This document shows positions 49,884 through 61,914 of a stretch of 64,000 bases of DNA, in pieces. Numbering within the stretch: the first letter of the stretch is position 1; each line of letters starts with the position of its first letter. Location: NCBI RefSeq assembly GCF_032362555.1, contig NC_083509.1, positions 7,339,001 to 7,403,000 of the forward strand. The letters run 5' to 3'. Position numbers and translations under genes: made by a program. The notes under the pieces are model-generated. The model was not told the origin of the DNA, did no database searches, and saw only the letters and a list, made by a program, of their open reading frames with translations. The stretch comes from Amyelois transitella. Its lineage: Eukaryota; Arthropoda; Insecta; Lepidoptera; Pyralidae.

Positions 49884-52540
49884 CGTTAGTGATAATCTGC
49901 GCCAAACCTAGTGCTTACAAACGAGGACTATTTCGTTTCTCTTTGATACCTGTGAAAGTACGTGATATACATGTATGTAATTGTTTTTGTATCTTATTAT
50001 ACAATTGGTAGCATTTAAATTGATACTTTTACAAATCTGGTACAGGATCTTATAGTTATTAATATGGACGCGTTTCTAGTTGTATTATTTTTATTCTCCA
50101 TCGAATTTGTTATTGGCTGTTACTTATGGCTGTCATGTTTTACAGCTCCGGTGCCATGTATTCTTTGATGATTAGATGCGTCCTGATGAATCGCAATTTA
50201 CCTACGTTAAACAAGCACATACTGTAGCGAAAGGCCTAATTCTAATAAAAATCTGATGATTGTATAATTGAGAAAAACCAAAATTCTAATAAAAATAATC
50301 AAATCAATCTATGTCGAATATGATATGTAACATAGCGGTGATTAAACTTTTCTATTGTTTGTATCTTGAAAATAATTTCTATATTTTATATTTGTGCAAA
50401 GTTTGGAACATCGGTTACGTATTATTTCAATTGATCAAAATTATTGTTTTTAGTATCACAATCCCGCATTTATAAACTGCACAGCGATTATTTTGATAGG
50501 ATTTCACACTTGCAAAAAAACCTGTATTCTTTTGTTTGTGGCGCTAAAATTGCGCGGGCATGCCTGTTTTCTTTTGTAGGTGGTTCATAATAGTTCATAA
50601 TAATTTTTCCGAAATGCAGAGACACCATTTAAAGTTAAGAAGCATCCAAAAGAACGAGTTGAATCGCAGGGCATAGATTGATTTTAAATGGTGTGACTAT
50701 TGTCTTCATATATACAAGACAAGGGACACAGATGAGAGAATGAATTTGTTTGGTTCGGATACTCGTGGGTCTTAAGGTCCATGGGCGAGATTTAAAAATA
50801 TAATTTCATCTTCGACCCGTTGGGCTATTTACGGACGTTGATAAGGTATGTATATATATATATTTTATCTCTCTCTCTGCCTCTGATTGACCGAAAAATT
50901 AGCTACAATACATGCCTTATAAATTACGCGAATATTTTCACAAAATGGCTGTGGCTTGATGTAACGTAACGTGCGCGTAACATAAGCCTGCCACACCGCA
51001 GTGGCTGCAGCATGTACGTTGCATATACAACAAACCAATTCAAACTAGTGTTGAAAATGTATTTTTTTAATATAAGATGGTCTTATTTAAATTTAAAATT
51101 TTTATTCATTATTATTTCAAACATCACTTAATATTTGTCATGTTTTATAATTTTTGTCTAGACATTTCAGTTGTATTTGTGCCGTATCGGTGTCGCAAGT
51201 AGGTACACGAAACTTTTTGTTGTGCTCTAGTTGTGGTTTCGCTGTATATTACCTACAGTTCAACCCGATGGTTGACAATTGTAATTTTCTTAAGTTTTTC
51301 CACCGATCCGTGATCAAAAAGCATCTTTAGTACTGCATTGTATTAAACCTTGATTTATGTTTATTTTTTATACTTTGAATTTAATATTTGAAAATACTCA
51401 TTTTACTATACGGGTGGTATCCTTTATGTGAATTGGGTATTCGCTATGCAGTTGACATAATGTTTATTACGGTAATAGATTGATGGTTGAATTTCTAAGA
51501 GAAGCTAGTGGAATGTATTTACGGTATTTTGATTAAGTTATGGTGAAAGACTAATGCAATATCAGTGAATATAAAACTTATTAAAAGCAGTAGGCTTATC
51601 TTTATAGTAGTTTAATTAGTGTTGATTTAAATTACTTGGTTAAAGTGACTCTTGTTCTGACGTACGTATGTACACTGTACACAGTATATTATGTGGAGCA
51701 AAATAGTATTGAAGGGGTCTTTTATTTCAGATTTATATCATTATATCATTGATTGACAAAAACTCGTGGCTTTTAAAAAAATAATCAAATAATATACTAT
51801 TATAGGTACTTAAAACCTGGACGTAATGCTTAGCGGAAACTTAAGCATGATTCGATGAAATATGCCTTTCGTTAATTTATTAGCGAAAGGTTAAAATAAA
51901 TTTGTTTTATCATTTAAATACTGTTTATTTTGTTTTTCGCTCTTTTCAAATTTATGCATAAGTTTCAAGGAAAGAGCCTATGACCGAAATGAATAGGGTC
52001 CAAGGATTTTGACAAACTTAAATGAGCTACAAAACTTTTTGTGACTATCGTAAAAATGCTGATTCTCTTGTCGAATATTTAAAATAGTCCAGTTAGTAGT
52101 GTGTCACATCACATTCCTAGAGAAAGAAGTCTCGCTGAGAAAATATTTCTTGCGTGGTATCGATGACGTATGACTTGTGAGCAACAGTTTTGTTGGTTTC
52201 ATAGGAACAAAATCGACGATATTATATTTTTACTCGATATAATAAGTACAGCAGAATATTTTGTATAATTGCATTAGGTTGTATAGGTTGTAATATTCGT
52301 GACTACATTCGGTGGATCATAATCCTAAGTAGATAAATAAGTACATAGCGTTGTATAAATGAATAACAGGTTCTATCTGGTAATTAAAGTTAAAGAGAAC
52401 TTTATTTATTTTGTTCAGATTGGACAGATTTAGGTCGAATTTGTTTTGACACCATATTATAAGACATCATAATAAATGGCAGTTTTATCAAACATATATG
52501 TTTTATTCATTTGACTTTTTTTATACTGATGACAAAATAT
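49884..52540. other. Intergenic region after the QSER1-like gene
   Basis: AT-rich, no conserved ORF. AATAAA at 50244-50249 is a plausible poly(A) signal for the QSER1-like transcript. Nothing else was recognised. Confidence 0.45.
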
Positions 52541-52544
52541 GGGA

Positions 52545-53800
52545 TGCTCAAGCGGGATTTCGAAAGGGAATGGGATGTACTGATCAGGTCTTTTCCTTGC
52601 GGTGCATAGCCGAAAAGTTTTTGGCCAAGAGTCAAAAAGTCTATTGCACATTCGTAGATCTGGAAAAGGCCTATGACAGAGTTGAGAGGAATGAATTGTG
52701 GTCAGCACTTTCTATGCATGGGGTGAGCAGTCTCTTAATACGAGCACTGAAATCCTTATATGAGGATTCGAGTGCTTGTGTCAGGATAATCGGAGCGCAC
52801 ACTGAGTGGTTTAAGATTGAGAAAGGCGTTAGGCAAGGATGTGTTGCGTCACCGTGGCTGTTCAACCTATTTATGGATAGCTGTTTGACAGATTTGAAAG
52901 AGTCTAAAAGTGGATTAAGGATGAATGAGTTACTCGTCAAATGTCTGCTCTATGCCGACGATCAGGTTATACTGGCGTCATCAGCGGAGGAGTTACAGGA
53001 GATGGTAAACTGTATGCATGAAGCTTTAAAAAAGAAAGGAATGAAAGTGAACGTAAGTAAAACTAAAACACTGGTTTTTGAAATGGAGAAAGAAATGACA
53101 GCATGTAATATTTTGATTGGAGGAGAAAAAGTGGAGCAAGTGAAAGAGTTTGTATATCTAGGATCAAAGTTTACATCAGATGGCAAGTATGATAGTGATA
53201 TTGAAAGGAGAGTGAACGCGGGGAACATGGTGAATGGAGCTTTGCATGCCTTTATGAGCAGTCAGAAACTATCCAAAAAGGCTCGACTGGCTGTGCACAG
53301 GGGCGTGTTGGTCCCGACATTAATGTATGGGAGTGAAAGTTGGGTATGGCAAAAGAAGCATGAAAGCAGAATAAATGCAGTGGAAATGAGAGCGTTAAGG
53401 AGTATGATGGGTGTGAAATTGAGTGACAGGATAAGGAACAGCGTGATAAGGGAATGTTGTGATGTGAAAGAAGATGTAGTTACAGGAATAGAAAAGGGTA
53501 TGTTAAGATGGTTCGGCCATGTGGAGAGGATGAATGAAAGCAGGTTGACTAAGCAGATATACAAGGAGAGTGTGGAGGGAAAGGTCGGAGTGGGAAGACC
53601 TAGACGAACGTATTTTGATCAAATTAAGGACGTCCTGGTAAAGGGTCAGGTCAAAAGTACCCGAAACCGCCGAGCTTGTATGAAGAGAGTTATGAATGTG
53701 GACGAAGCGAAAGAAGTATGCAGAGATCGTGGCAAGTGGAAAGAGGTAGTCTCTGCCTACCCCTCCGGGAAAGAGGCGTGATTTTATGTATGTATGTATG
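52545..53800 (+). mobile_element. RTE-like LINE, 5'-truncated, open reverse transcriptase ORF
   Basis: The ORF is open to a TGA at 53779-53781 and covers most of a reverse transcriptase: QAGFRKGMGCTDQ, the FVDLEKAYDRV block (catalytic Asp), KGVRQGCVASPWLFNLFMD, the YADD catalytic motif, then the C-terminal region with LMYGSESWVWQKKHESRIN and GRPRRTYFDQIKD. The N-terminal endonuclease is missing. The 3' end runs into a (ATGT)n tail at 53784-53800. Clade assignment to RTE rests on the C-terminal pattern. An unbroken RT frame suggests a young insertion. The first codons of the ORF (52498-52540) are flank. Confidence 0.88.
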
Positions 53801-54088
53801 TTTTATTCATATTTAACCCTCAGGAATTTTACAGAAGAACATTTAACTACAGCGAGGCGTACACTCTGCAAAGGTAATGGTCGGGTATATTTCCTATATT
53901 TCTGATTCTGAATTTGATGCTTCCTGGCAGAACCCAGTCACAGATAATGAATAATATTCACGATTCAATATGTATATTACGTGTATATATTATTAGCAAC
54001 TTTCCAAAATATGTATGCAAGTAGTTTAGCTGGGATTTCAAATGTTTTGGGGTCCTGCCTGAGAGCACACTCCAGCATTAAACAAATG

Positions 54089-55170
54089 TACGAGGTGAAT
54101 CCAAAAGTTCGTGGCCTCACCTAGTAAATAAATATCTATAATTGTTTTACTACCCTCATTTTGTAGCTTGTATATTTAGTAGGAAGCGTGCAAATTTGCA
54201 ATTGGATACATCTCTCTGTCTTTGTTAAATATTTTTTTGTGCAAAGCAAGTCGTGAAGTTTTCTTACTATGGAAAAAATTGAACTGCGTGCTGTGATTAA
54301 GAACCTGTATAAGAAGTTATTAAAGCCAAAGGTAATCCATGAAGATATGGTGAACACATTAGTAGAATCTGCTCCGTCATATTCGTGTACCAAAAAGTGG
54401 GTAGCTGAATTGAAACGCAGACGGGAGAGTCTGGAAGACGAACCCAGAAGTGGTCGACCATCAACTCCCACGACCCAGGAAAACGTGGATAAAATTTGTG
54501 ATCTTATATTTAGGAGATCGAAGATTAACTATTAATCTGGCATAAGTTATGGACGAGTACAAAATATTATAACTCAAGAATTAGGTTTACACAAGGTGTC
54601 GGCGAGATGGGTGCCGAGATTGCTTTCAGCTGACCGGAAAAGGGTTCGTTTCATCATTTTACGTGACTGTTTGAGTCCGATCCTGATGATTTTTTGTCAA
54701 GATTTGTAACTATGGATGAAAGCTGAGTTCATCACTACTCCCGAGTTGAAGCAGCAGTCTAAACAATAGAAGCGGTCCGGTTCACCGACTCCAAGAAGGC
54801 AAAGGCAGTGTTGTCAACCAACAGAGTTATGGCGTCTGTTTTTTGGGATACAAGGGGGGTTATATTGGTAGATTATTTACCAAAGGGTGAAACAATTCTA
54901 AATATTACTGTAACCTTGCTGAGACAAATAAGAGAAAAAATAAAGGAAAAACGACGGGAATGATCAGTAAAAAAATTTGTTTCACCAGGACAATGCCCGC
55001 GTTCACACCTGAGCAGAAGCAATGGCTTAAATTCACAACTGTGGTTTCGAACTGCTGCCACACCCTCCTTATTCGCCGGATTTAGCTCCGTCGGACTATC
55101 ACAATCTCTCTATTTGATACGAATGAACCAGTCAGTTTCACCATAATAGTGGAAGTCTCACTACAAAGTT
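54089..55170 (+). mobile_element. Degenerate mariner-like transposon
   Basis: Starts at a TA followed by 'cgaggtgaatccaaaagttcgtggcctc', mariner-like. 54269-54535 encodes the N-terminal DNA-binding part of a transposase (KKWVAELKRRRESLEDEPRSGRPS is the linker block). Later, with frameshifts and stops, come counterparts of the catalytic region: a 'tggatgaaagc' block, 'caggacaatgcccgcg' (QDNAR) and 'ccctccttattcgccggatttagctccg' (PPYSPDLAPSD). No matching right terminal repeat was identified. Inactive. Confidence 0.8.
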
Positions 55171-56560
55171 CGATAAAACTATGTACTAGAAACGGAACGT
55201 TCAGGTTTCCTGACTTTGTTTTCCCTTAATAAGAATCCATCCTGGCGTTCGCCCCGGTTGCATGCTCACTCAGGGCCCCTGGGTACGTCCTTTGACACTT
55301 TGATTGGTTAAGTCAGGTTGTTACACAAAGTGATTCTCATCTGTCCTACACAGCCTGTGCAGCAATGGGCACCTAACCTATATCTATGTAAAGATTTATT
55401 TTTCAACTTTCCAAAGCAGTGCACAATGCACACGGCCGCAGAAATTCCCACTTTGTTATCCTCCGGTAATTGCGCGTTTGGCCAATCTGGAAATCTAAAC
55501 CGGTTTGCGCCCCAGTGACGCCAGGGCATTGGACTGGAATTTTGTTTATGATTACTTAGGTAGGTTTAGATTCATACCACGGTTATCTCACCCGGGTCTG
55601 TACGTACCTACATGTGTATACGATTCACTTATGGTATTTTTTCTAAGAATAAATTGCCAAGTCTTCGACAGGAGCGAAAATCTCGCGGATATGTTTAGCG
55701 CCACCCAGGGATTTATTTTCTTCGTAAAATAAGAATTAAACAATCACAATCTTTTCATAGAATACTTTTAATTTGCTTGCACACAGCCTCTATTGAGAAC
55801 AATTTTATGAAAAGAGGAAGCTTGATCAAATAGTAACAACATATATATTGTGAGTTATGACAGATTTTTAAAATATTAAAATCAGAATATTGACAGGTAA
55901 AGGCATTATCTATTATTATTTTTATAAAGTAGGTAATCTCCCCTTTTACCAAGGGTAGGTACAATAAAAATAAAATCATCAAAAAGCAGTTCGAAGTTTT
56001 TGTTATCTGGCGTTGTGAATTGTCATTGTCAATAGCATATATTAATTTATATGAAATCAGTACAATTATTAAAAAAGAAAATATAGTGATCTAAGCAAAA
56101 TTTTTGATGATTTGGAATAAGATTGATTGTCATCTGATAAAAATATTTATTTCATTTTATATGTCCGCAAATACATTTTTATAACCATCGAAATTTGAAA
56201 ATTCGCAATGTATGACACAGCACAACGCCAAACTCTATACAAAAATCTTTTTAACTACCTTCTATTAATAATAAAATAAATAAATATGACCAATACCGTA
56301 ATATAAATAAATACCAGTTGAAGGAAAACAAACATGTATCCATATCTTAACACATATAATTGCTATTCAAATCAACTGTATTAAAAAGTACAAAGATTAA
56401 TGAGTTTGAGAAGGTCCCGTTAGTGTAAAGTCAGTTGTGTGCACATCTCCTGTACTTAAATTATCACTAGGACGAGGCACGCACGAGGTACACGGCTGGG
56501 GGCCGACCGGCTCTCACGCCGCGTCACTTTAGTCACTCGCGTGACCATAACTTATGCAAG
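55171..56560. other. Intergenic region before the Caprin 3' end
   Basis: Holds a degraded member of the gaccatgat repeat family at about 55235-55335 ('ggttgcatgctcactcagggcccctggg', 'aagtcaggttgttacacaaagtga'). No conserved ORF. Confidence 0.4.
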
Positions 56561-56644
56561 AATCTAGAAATACGTAACTTATAATAATTATTTTATATCA
56601 TACAATCTAAATTCAAGTAACTTATTTTTTATTCAGTTTCAATA

Positions 56645-56690
56645 TTTTACTTTTTTTTTATTATTTTTTTATTATTATTTTATATACCGT
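56645..56690 (-). terminator. Candidate Caprin poly(A) signal cluster
   Basis: The minus strand of this T/A-rich stretch carries repeated AATAAA hexamers, about 140-180 bp beyond the Caprin stop codon. An alternative further site cannot be excluded. Confidence 0.35.
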
Positions 56691-56828
56691 AATCTCTGTT
56701 TGTTGTTCCACTGCGCGTTGTTGCCGGTGAAATCTGCCTTCCACGAATGATTTTGTCCATCATAGAGTAATATTTGTATGTCGCGACCGCTCAGGATGCG
56801 GCGGAACGTCGACCCTTTTTCACGTCAA

Positions 56829-59800
56829 CTATTCAACGTTTTCTGGTTTACGATTGTATTGCTGCGGGCGAGGAGGCCGCGAAGCGCCGCGAGCGCCGCC
56901 GCGAGGCCCACCTCGGCCGCGGCTCTTGAACCCGCCCTGGTAGCTTTGGTTGTTGTCATTGTATCTGTCGCGAGTGCCGTTCTCGTTCTGTTGATGAGAG
57001 TCGTGCGCGTCACCGTTGCCGTAGTAAGCATCGTCACCGCCTCGGTTGTGATATCCATCCTTTCCGTGTCTATTCTGGTAGCCATCATACTGTCTGTTCT
57101 GATAGCCGTCCTTGTTGGACCGGTTCTGATAGTCTCCATGCCTGCCGCGGTACCCGTCGCCGCTCTGCCGGCTCGCGAACATTCCGCGACCTCGGTGTCC
57201 ATTAGGCGCGCCCCTACTGCCGCCTCGGCCGTAGCGTCTGAATCTATTCTGGCCGTCCCCTTGGCCTTGCGATTTGCGATCGGCGGCGTCGTCTCGCTCG
57301 GGGCTGCGGGTCTCCTTCCAGTCGTCGTCGTGGTTGGTCTCCGGCGGCGGCGAGGCCGGGCGCGGCTCTGCGGGCTGCGGCGGCGACTGCGGCGGCTGCG
57401 CGGCCGGCGGGGCGGCGAGCGGCGCGGCGTGCGGCGGCACGTGCGGCAGCGGCGCGGCGAGCGGCACGCCGGGCGGCGCGAAGGCCGGCAGCTCGGGGTG
57501 CGGCGGGAAGTGCGGCTGCGGCGGCAGCGGCATGGGCGCCACGTCGGGCACGCGCTGGCCGGGCAGCACGTAATGCTGGTTCGTGAAGGTCTGGCTCGGA
57601 ATGGGCGCCGGCGGCGACGGTTGGCCGGCGAGCGGCGGGGGTTGCGGCGTCCCGACGGGGCTGTCGATCTCGGACTCTTGGAGAAAGTAGAAATTCTGAG
57701 AACCTATGACTTCAGCTAGTGGTCTCTGTTGAGGATACTGTTGTGAGAAGTACGCGTGTTCCACCTCCTGTAGTGTGATGGGCGGCAGGGGGCGCAGAGG
57801 GTAGGCGGGCGCGGGCACGACGGCGGGCGCGGGCGGCACGGGCAGCGGCCCCGCCGGGCCCGCGGGCGGGTACGGAGTGACCGGTTCTCCTTCTACATCA
57901 TTTTCTACGACATCTTGAGGTTCCTCTGCTAAGGGAACACAGTTTTCTTCAATCACTTGGTTGACCACCTCCAGTGTCTTGTCAAAGTAGCCACATTCAT
58001 GAATAGTAGTAACAATTTCTTTGATTCGTGTGTAGGTTGTTCCCAAGACTTCTTTTGGCTTGCCATCAATTACAGAGTATAGATGTTCAGCAGCCTTTGT
58101 AACATGACTAAAAAATCCTGGTTGACCCTCTTCATTAACTTCATGTTTAGGAGTAACTTCAGGATATCTGCAATTAAGAATATTGATTCTTGTTTATATA
58201 TTTTAAAAGACATTGGTGGTATATTCAGTGCAGCAGTGTCAAACACATTAGGTAACTTATTGATTGATGATTATTCACTGAGGGAGACACTGATGGCAGT
58301 TTCACCATTTTAATTTCTTGAGTTCCCCCACCCTAGGCTGGGTCAAAATACCAAAATCATGATGAATGCAACATTGATAAGTTTTATTTGTTTTTTTCAA
58401 CTAGCTGTTGCATGCGATTTCGTTTGCTGTACAAGTTCGCTGACAATCTTTCATCTGGTTTTTACAATAAAATGTAGCCATTTTCTTCCTCAGGATTAAC
58501 ATTAGTAGATTGTAAAAATCAAGTCAATAAATAAAGCTGAAGTCAATCAAGTCAATAAATAAAAAATAAATCAAGGAAAAGGCTTATAAACTTGGTATTC
58601 TCTTTTGCAATAAGCTATCAACATGTCACTACTCTAGTATAAATTAAGACATGTGTGTGTTAAATGTTATTTAGATACTTACAAATCATCCAATATTTTC
58701 AAGTCCTCTGCAGACAGTTTAGCAGCACCGTTGGTGCCACTGAGAAAATCTTCACGGGCTTCATTACTGCCCATTTGGGTAAGACAATCTAGTATAAGAA
58801 GTACCTCCCGGATCTTATTTGTTTCAGATGCAGAACGAACCCATGCATCCTGAAAATAAAATATTTTGACTTGTTATATCTCTAAAAATGGACATTTATA
58901 TTTATAGGGAGGCAACGGGCGACACTCGCGCGAGCAGCTTTCTTGTGCAGAGTAATAATTAGGCCAAAAAGGCTCGACTGGCTGTGCACAAGGGCGTGTT
59001 GGTCCCGAAATAGGCTATTTGACTGTATTAAAAATATACATTTCTTTTATGTCATCAGTCTTAATATTATTTTTTTGGAGCGATTTGTAATAACGCGAGA
59101 TAAAAATATTGCATTATTTAAACAAAATCCGTCTCAGAAAATTAGGTTTTTATATGCAGCTGTCACGTGACTAAAAACGAACGTGATTGGCTATTTCTAT
59201 TATGACGTCAATTATCCATAAACAGACTGTGGATCGTACCGTTCCTTAGTGTTCGCTATTATTTTTCAAGATTTTATAAGTGTTTGATCGCTCAGGATTA
59301 CTCAGATAACATAGGTATTTAATAATGGAAACCAATTCCGCGAAAGCTGACAGTCGAAACCTACCAAAAGTGGACGCAATAATGGTTGGAAGAAGCAATC
59401 TGGATTGTCTTCTTCAAAGACAATCCAGATTTCTATGCTGCCGAACTGAGGAATGTGAAAACATTAATAGTAAGTATATCTTGGTAACCACTGATCTTAG
59501 ATCATGATCTGAAACCACTTCTTGCGAATATTCAAATCCATCGGCATAAAAAAAAACAGTTTCGTAGGAGATCTTATTGTTGTATTAGTGCATTGAGATG
59601 ATGAGAGATTTAGAACTCATTTTAATAATTTTCACACATATGACGTGGCACAAGTTAAATAAAACAAGAGAAAATCAAAACTTTTCGAAACACCAACAAG
59701 CTTTGTATGATATTTACACGAAATTTACGTCACTGCATGCCATGGCCGCCATATTGCTAAAAGTCGCGTTTTGGCGGCATATTTGAATATTTCATTTTCT

Positions 59801-61914
59801 TTTTCGATTTTTTAATAAAATAGCTGTAATAAAGGCAGAAAAGTATTTTTGTAGGGCTCCTTATAAACAAATAAATACCCTAAGATAGTTTTTAGAACTT
59901 TGTCAAATAGCCTATTAATGTATGGGAGTGAAAGTTGGGTATGGCAAAAGAAGCACGAAAGCAGAATAAATGCAGTGGACATGAGAGCGTTAAGGAGTAA
60001 GATGGGTGTGAAATTGAGTGACAGGATAAGGACCAGCATGATAAGGGAATGTTGTGATGTGAAAGAAGATTTAGTTACAGGAATAGAAAAGGGTATGTTA
60101 AGATGGTTCGGTCATTTGGAGAGGATGAATGAAAGCAGGTTGACTAAGCAGATATACAAGGAGAGTGTGGAGGGAAAGGTCAGAGTGGGAAGACCTAGAC
60201 GAACGTATCTTGATCAAATTAAGGATGTCCTGGTAAAGGGTCCGGTCAAGAGTACCCAAAACCGCGGAGCTTGTATGAAGAGAGTTATGAATGTGGATGA
60301 TAATTTAAGGCCTACCCCTGTGGGAAAGAGGCGTGATTGTATCTATGTATGTATGTAGAAAACAAGCAGTGCACCTGAGAAAGATTACTAAAGTAGAAGA
60401 TATTAACATGATGGTGAAAACAATACAGAAAACAGAGATGGACAGGCCACATGATGTGTGACAAAGTACAGAAGGGGGCACATTGAGGAGATGGGCAGAT
60501 AGTATACGACATACTGCAATTGCCTTGTGGGTGAGACTTACAAGGGACCAGAAAAAATGTAAAGATCTGGAGGAGGCTTTTGTGTCTGAAGGACACGCTG
60601 ATGGAGACTGATGTGTTTTTATTATATCAATTGTATATGTGTAGTTGTAAATATGTAAGTCAGCAATAAAAGCTTTTGAATTGAATGACACTGATTATGT
60701 GGTAATATTTACTTTTACAAATATTGAACTAAATCAACAGTTTGTGCAAAAATAAAAAAGATTAGCCATCCATAAGTGTGTCAGACCAATGTTTGATGGG
60801 AATAAAACTGTTACTAGGAATGGAATATTTAAGATTAAGTCTTAATTAAAACATGTAATCACTTACCTTTTTAGCTTGTTTTTTTGCTTCTCTTTCAGCA
60901 GCCGTGGCAATCGACTTGATTTGGTTAGACAAATCTCTTGCAAATTCCAGTGTTTGAGCAACCTCATCATATTTTGCAACTGCTACTCTTTGATCTGAAT
61001 TAAGCTCTTTTCCAGCTTTTTGCAAATCACGATATGATGTCAACTTGCTCTAAAAAAAATATATTGTATTATTAAACATTTATATAGTCAGGTCTTGAAG
61101 GGTAGGCAGCTGTAATGGCATAATACTGGAATTGAGATACAAATTGTGACAGGTTGCCACCCTATCGCCTACAAGAATAATCGCAACTTTATAAGCCCAT
61201 TACGACATCCATGAGTAAGATATGAAATGGTCCTATTCTAAAGTGCCGGGAACCACAAGGTACGTGGTTGATGTATAACAATAATGGCAATAGGATAATA
61301 AATCAACATTTCCAATTTTTTTTACATATTTCACAAAAAAACATTATTATAAAAATTCAGAACAATTTTATAATAAACAAAAAGTAAGTATAGGTATGTG
61401 TACTTATACCGCATGTTTGTATCTATTCATTCATCACTTCATTTGAAGCAGAACAATGGTCGAAATTGTAAGTGTATGGTGTACCTGTTTGCATGGTTAA
61501 ACGATTGTATTGAGATTTCAATTTGTTACATTACTTTTCTTGATTACACAAAAATTAATATATGGGCGTAAGTCAAGGATTGTATCGTCAACATAGCTCG
61601 ACCACATGTATGAAAATGGCGTCAACGGTTTACTTTTAACTAATATTTACCAACTAAGTAAAATGTATTACATGTAAAAAACTATAAAAATACAAATATT
61701 CTTTAATTTTTATCTAAATAAAACCATTATTTCTTACATTATGAAGAGAAATGGTGATGTAAAAGTGTCATGTTGATGCCGAAAGACATACCTTTCTTTT
61801 CTCCAAATTGCGGATTTTGTGTTCAATAACCGTCATGATTTGTCGTACAGGAGAATTATCCATAGCCTCCGAAGAGGCTGGTTTTTCAGATTTTGCATTC
61901 GCAGCTGAAGGCAT
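56829..61914 (-). CDS. Caprin: Caprin, RNA-granule protein
   Basis: Cytoplasmic RNA-binding protein; in flies it works with FMR1 in translational control and binds Rasputin (G3BP). Four coding exons: 61914-61792, 61049-60867, 58849-58683, 58167-56829, in phase, 603 aa. Residues about 20-200 form the conserved helical homology/dimerisation region (VIEHKIRNLEKRK, LTSYRDLQKAGKELNSDQ, KYDEVAQTLEFARDL, EHLYSVIDGKPKEVLGTTY). A Pro-rich linker follows, then FYFLQESEID at about 317-326, which resembles the G3BP-binding motif of human Caprin1, then a Pro/Ala-rich stretch and from about 480 a Gly/Arg/Tyr-rich RGG tail (RYGRGGSRGAPNGHRGRG, FKSRGRGGPRGGARG) ending at ENVE. The last exon is very GC-rich, which creates long false ORFs on the other strand. 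Intron 2 is a nest of transposons. Confidence 0.93.
58575..58640 (-). repeat. SINE-like repeat fragment (tagacaaagcc family)
   Basis: 'ggcttataaacttggtattctcttttgcaataagctatcaacatgtcacta' matches 19105-19155. It lies in Caprin intron 3. Confidence 0.45.
58955..60345 (+). mobile_element. RTE-like LINE fragment interrupted by a THAP element
   Basis: 58955-59011 and 59914-60345 are two parts of one RTE copy (same element as 52545-53800), separated by the THAP element at 59012-59913. The join falls just after the 'cacaagggcgtgttggtcccg' block and before 'taatgtatgggagtgaaagt'. The right part codes on in frame for most of the RTE C-terminus (59914-60300) and then diverges. It is 5'-truncated. Lies in Caprin intron 2, antisense to Caprin. 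Confidence 0.88.
59012..59913 (-). mobile_element. Non-autonomous THAP-domain DNA transposon, copy B
   Basis: 902 bp, reverse complement of copy A (31715-32620) with few differences. Ends are AGGCTATTTGAC and GTCAAATAGCCT, flanked by AT at 59010-59011 and 59914-59915. The THAP ATG is at 59620-59618 on the minus strand, but an insertion of 'tctaaatctctcatca' type sequence after the first codons disturbs the ORF. The central hairpin is kept. Inserted in an RTE LINE, it postdates that LINE. Confidence 0.85.
60357..60690 (+). mobile_element. 3' end of a second non-LTR element
   Basis: 60486-60611 encodes RRWADSIRHTAIALWV and DLEEAFVSEGHADGD-stop, a pattern found at the C-terminus of non-LTR retrotransposon ORFs (RRW-DDI...W...A). 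A short 3' UTR with AATAAA (about 60665) and a 'ttgaattgaatgac' tail follows. An upstream stop breaks the frame. It directly adjoins the RTE copy in Caprin intron 2. Confidence 0.55.
61085..61262 (+). repeat. SINE-like repeat (tagacaaagcc family)
   Basis: In Caprin intron 1: 'gaattgagatacaaattgtgacaggttgccaccctatcgcc', 'ataagcccattacgacatccatgagtaagat', 'ggtcctattctaaagtgccgggaaccac', matching 19005-19270 in reverse and 24030-24210. Confidence 0.6.

Noticed and set aside
54269-54535. Stand-alone DNA-binding (HTH) gene
   Set aside because: It is the intact N-terminal part of a mariner transposase whose remaining parts follow with frameshifts and stops.
56778-57719. 313-aa plus-strand ORF, Val/Arg-rich
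   Set aside because: It lies wholly opposite the Caprin last exon, which is very GC-rich and has clear homology and phase; the plus-strand ORF has repetitive Val/Ser/Arg content with no domain.
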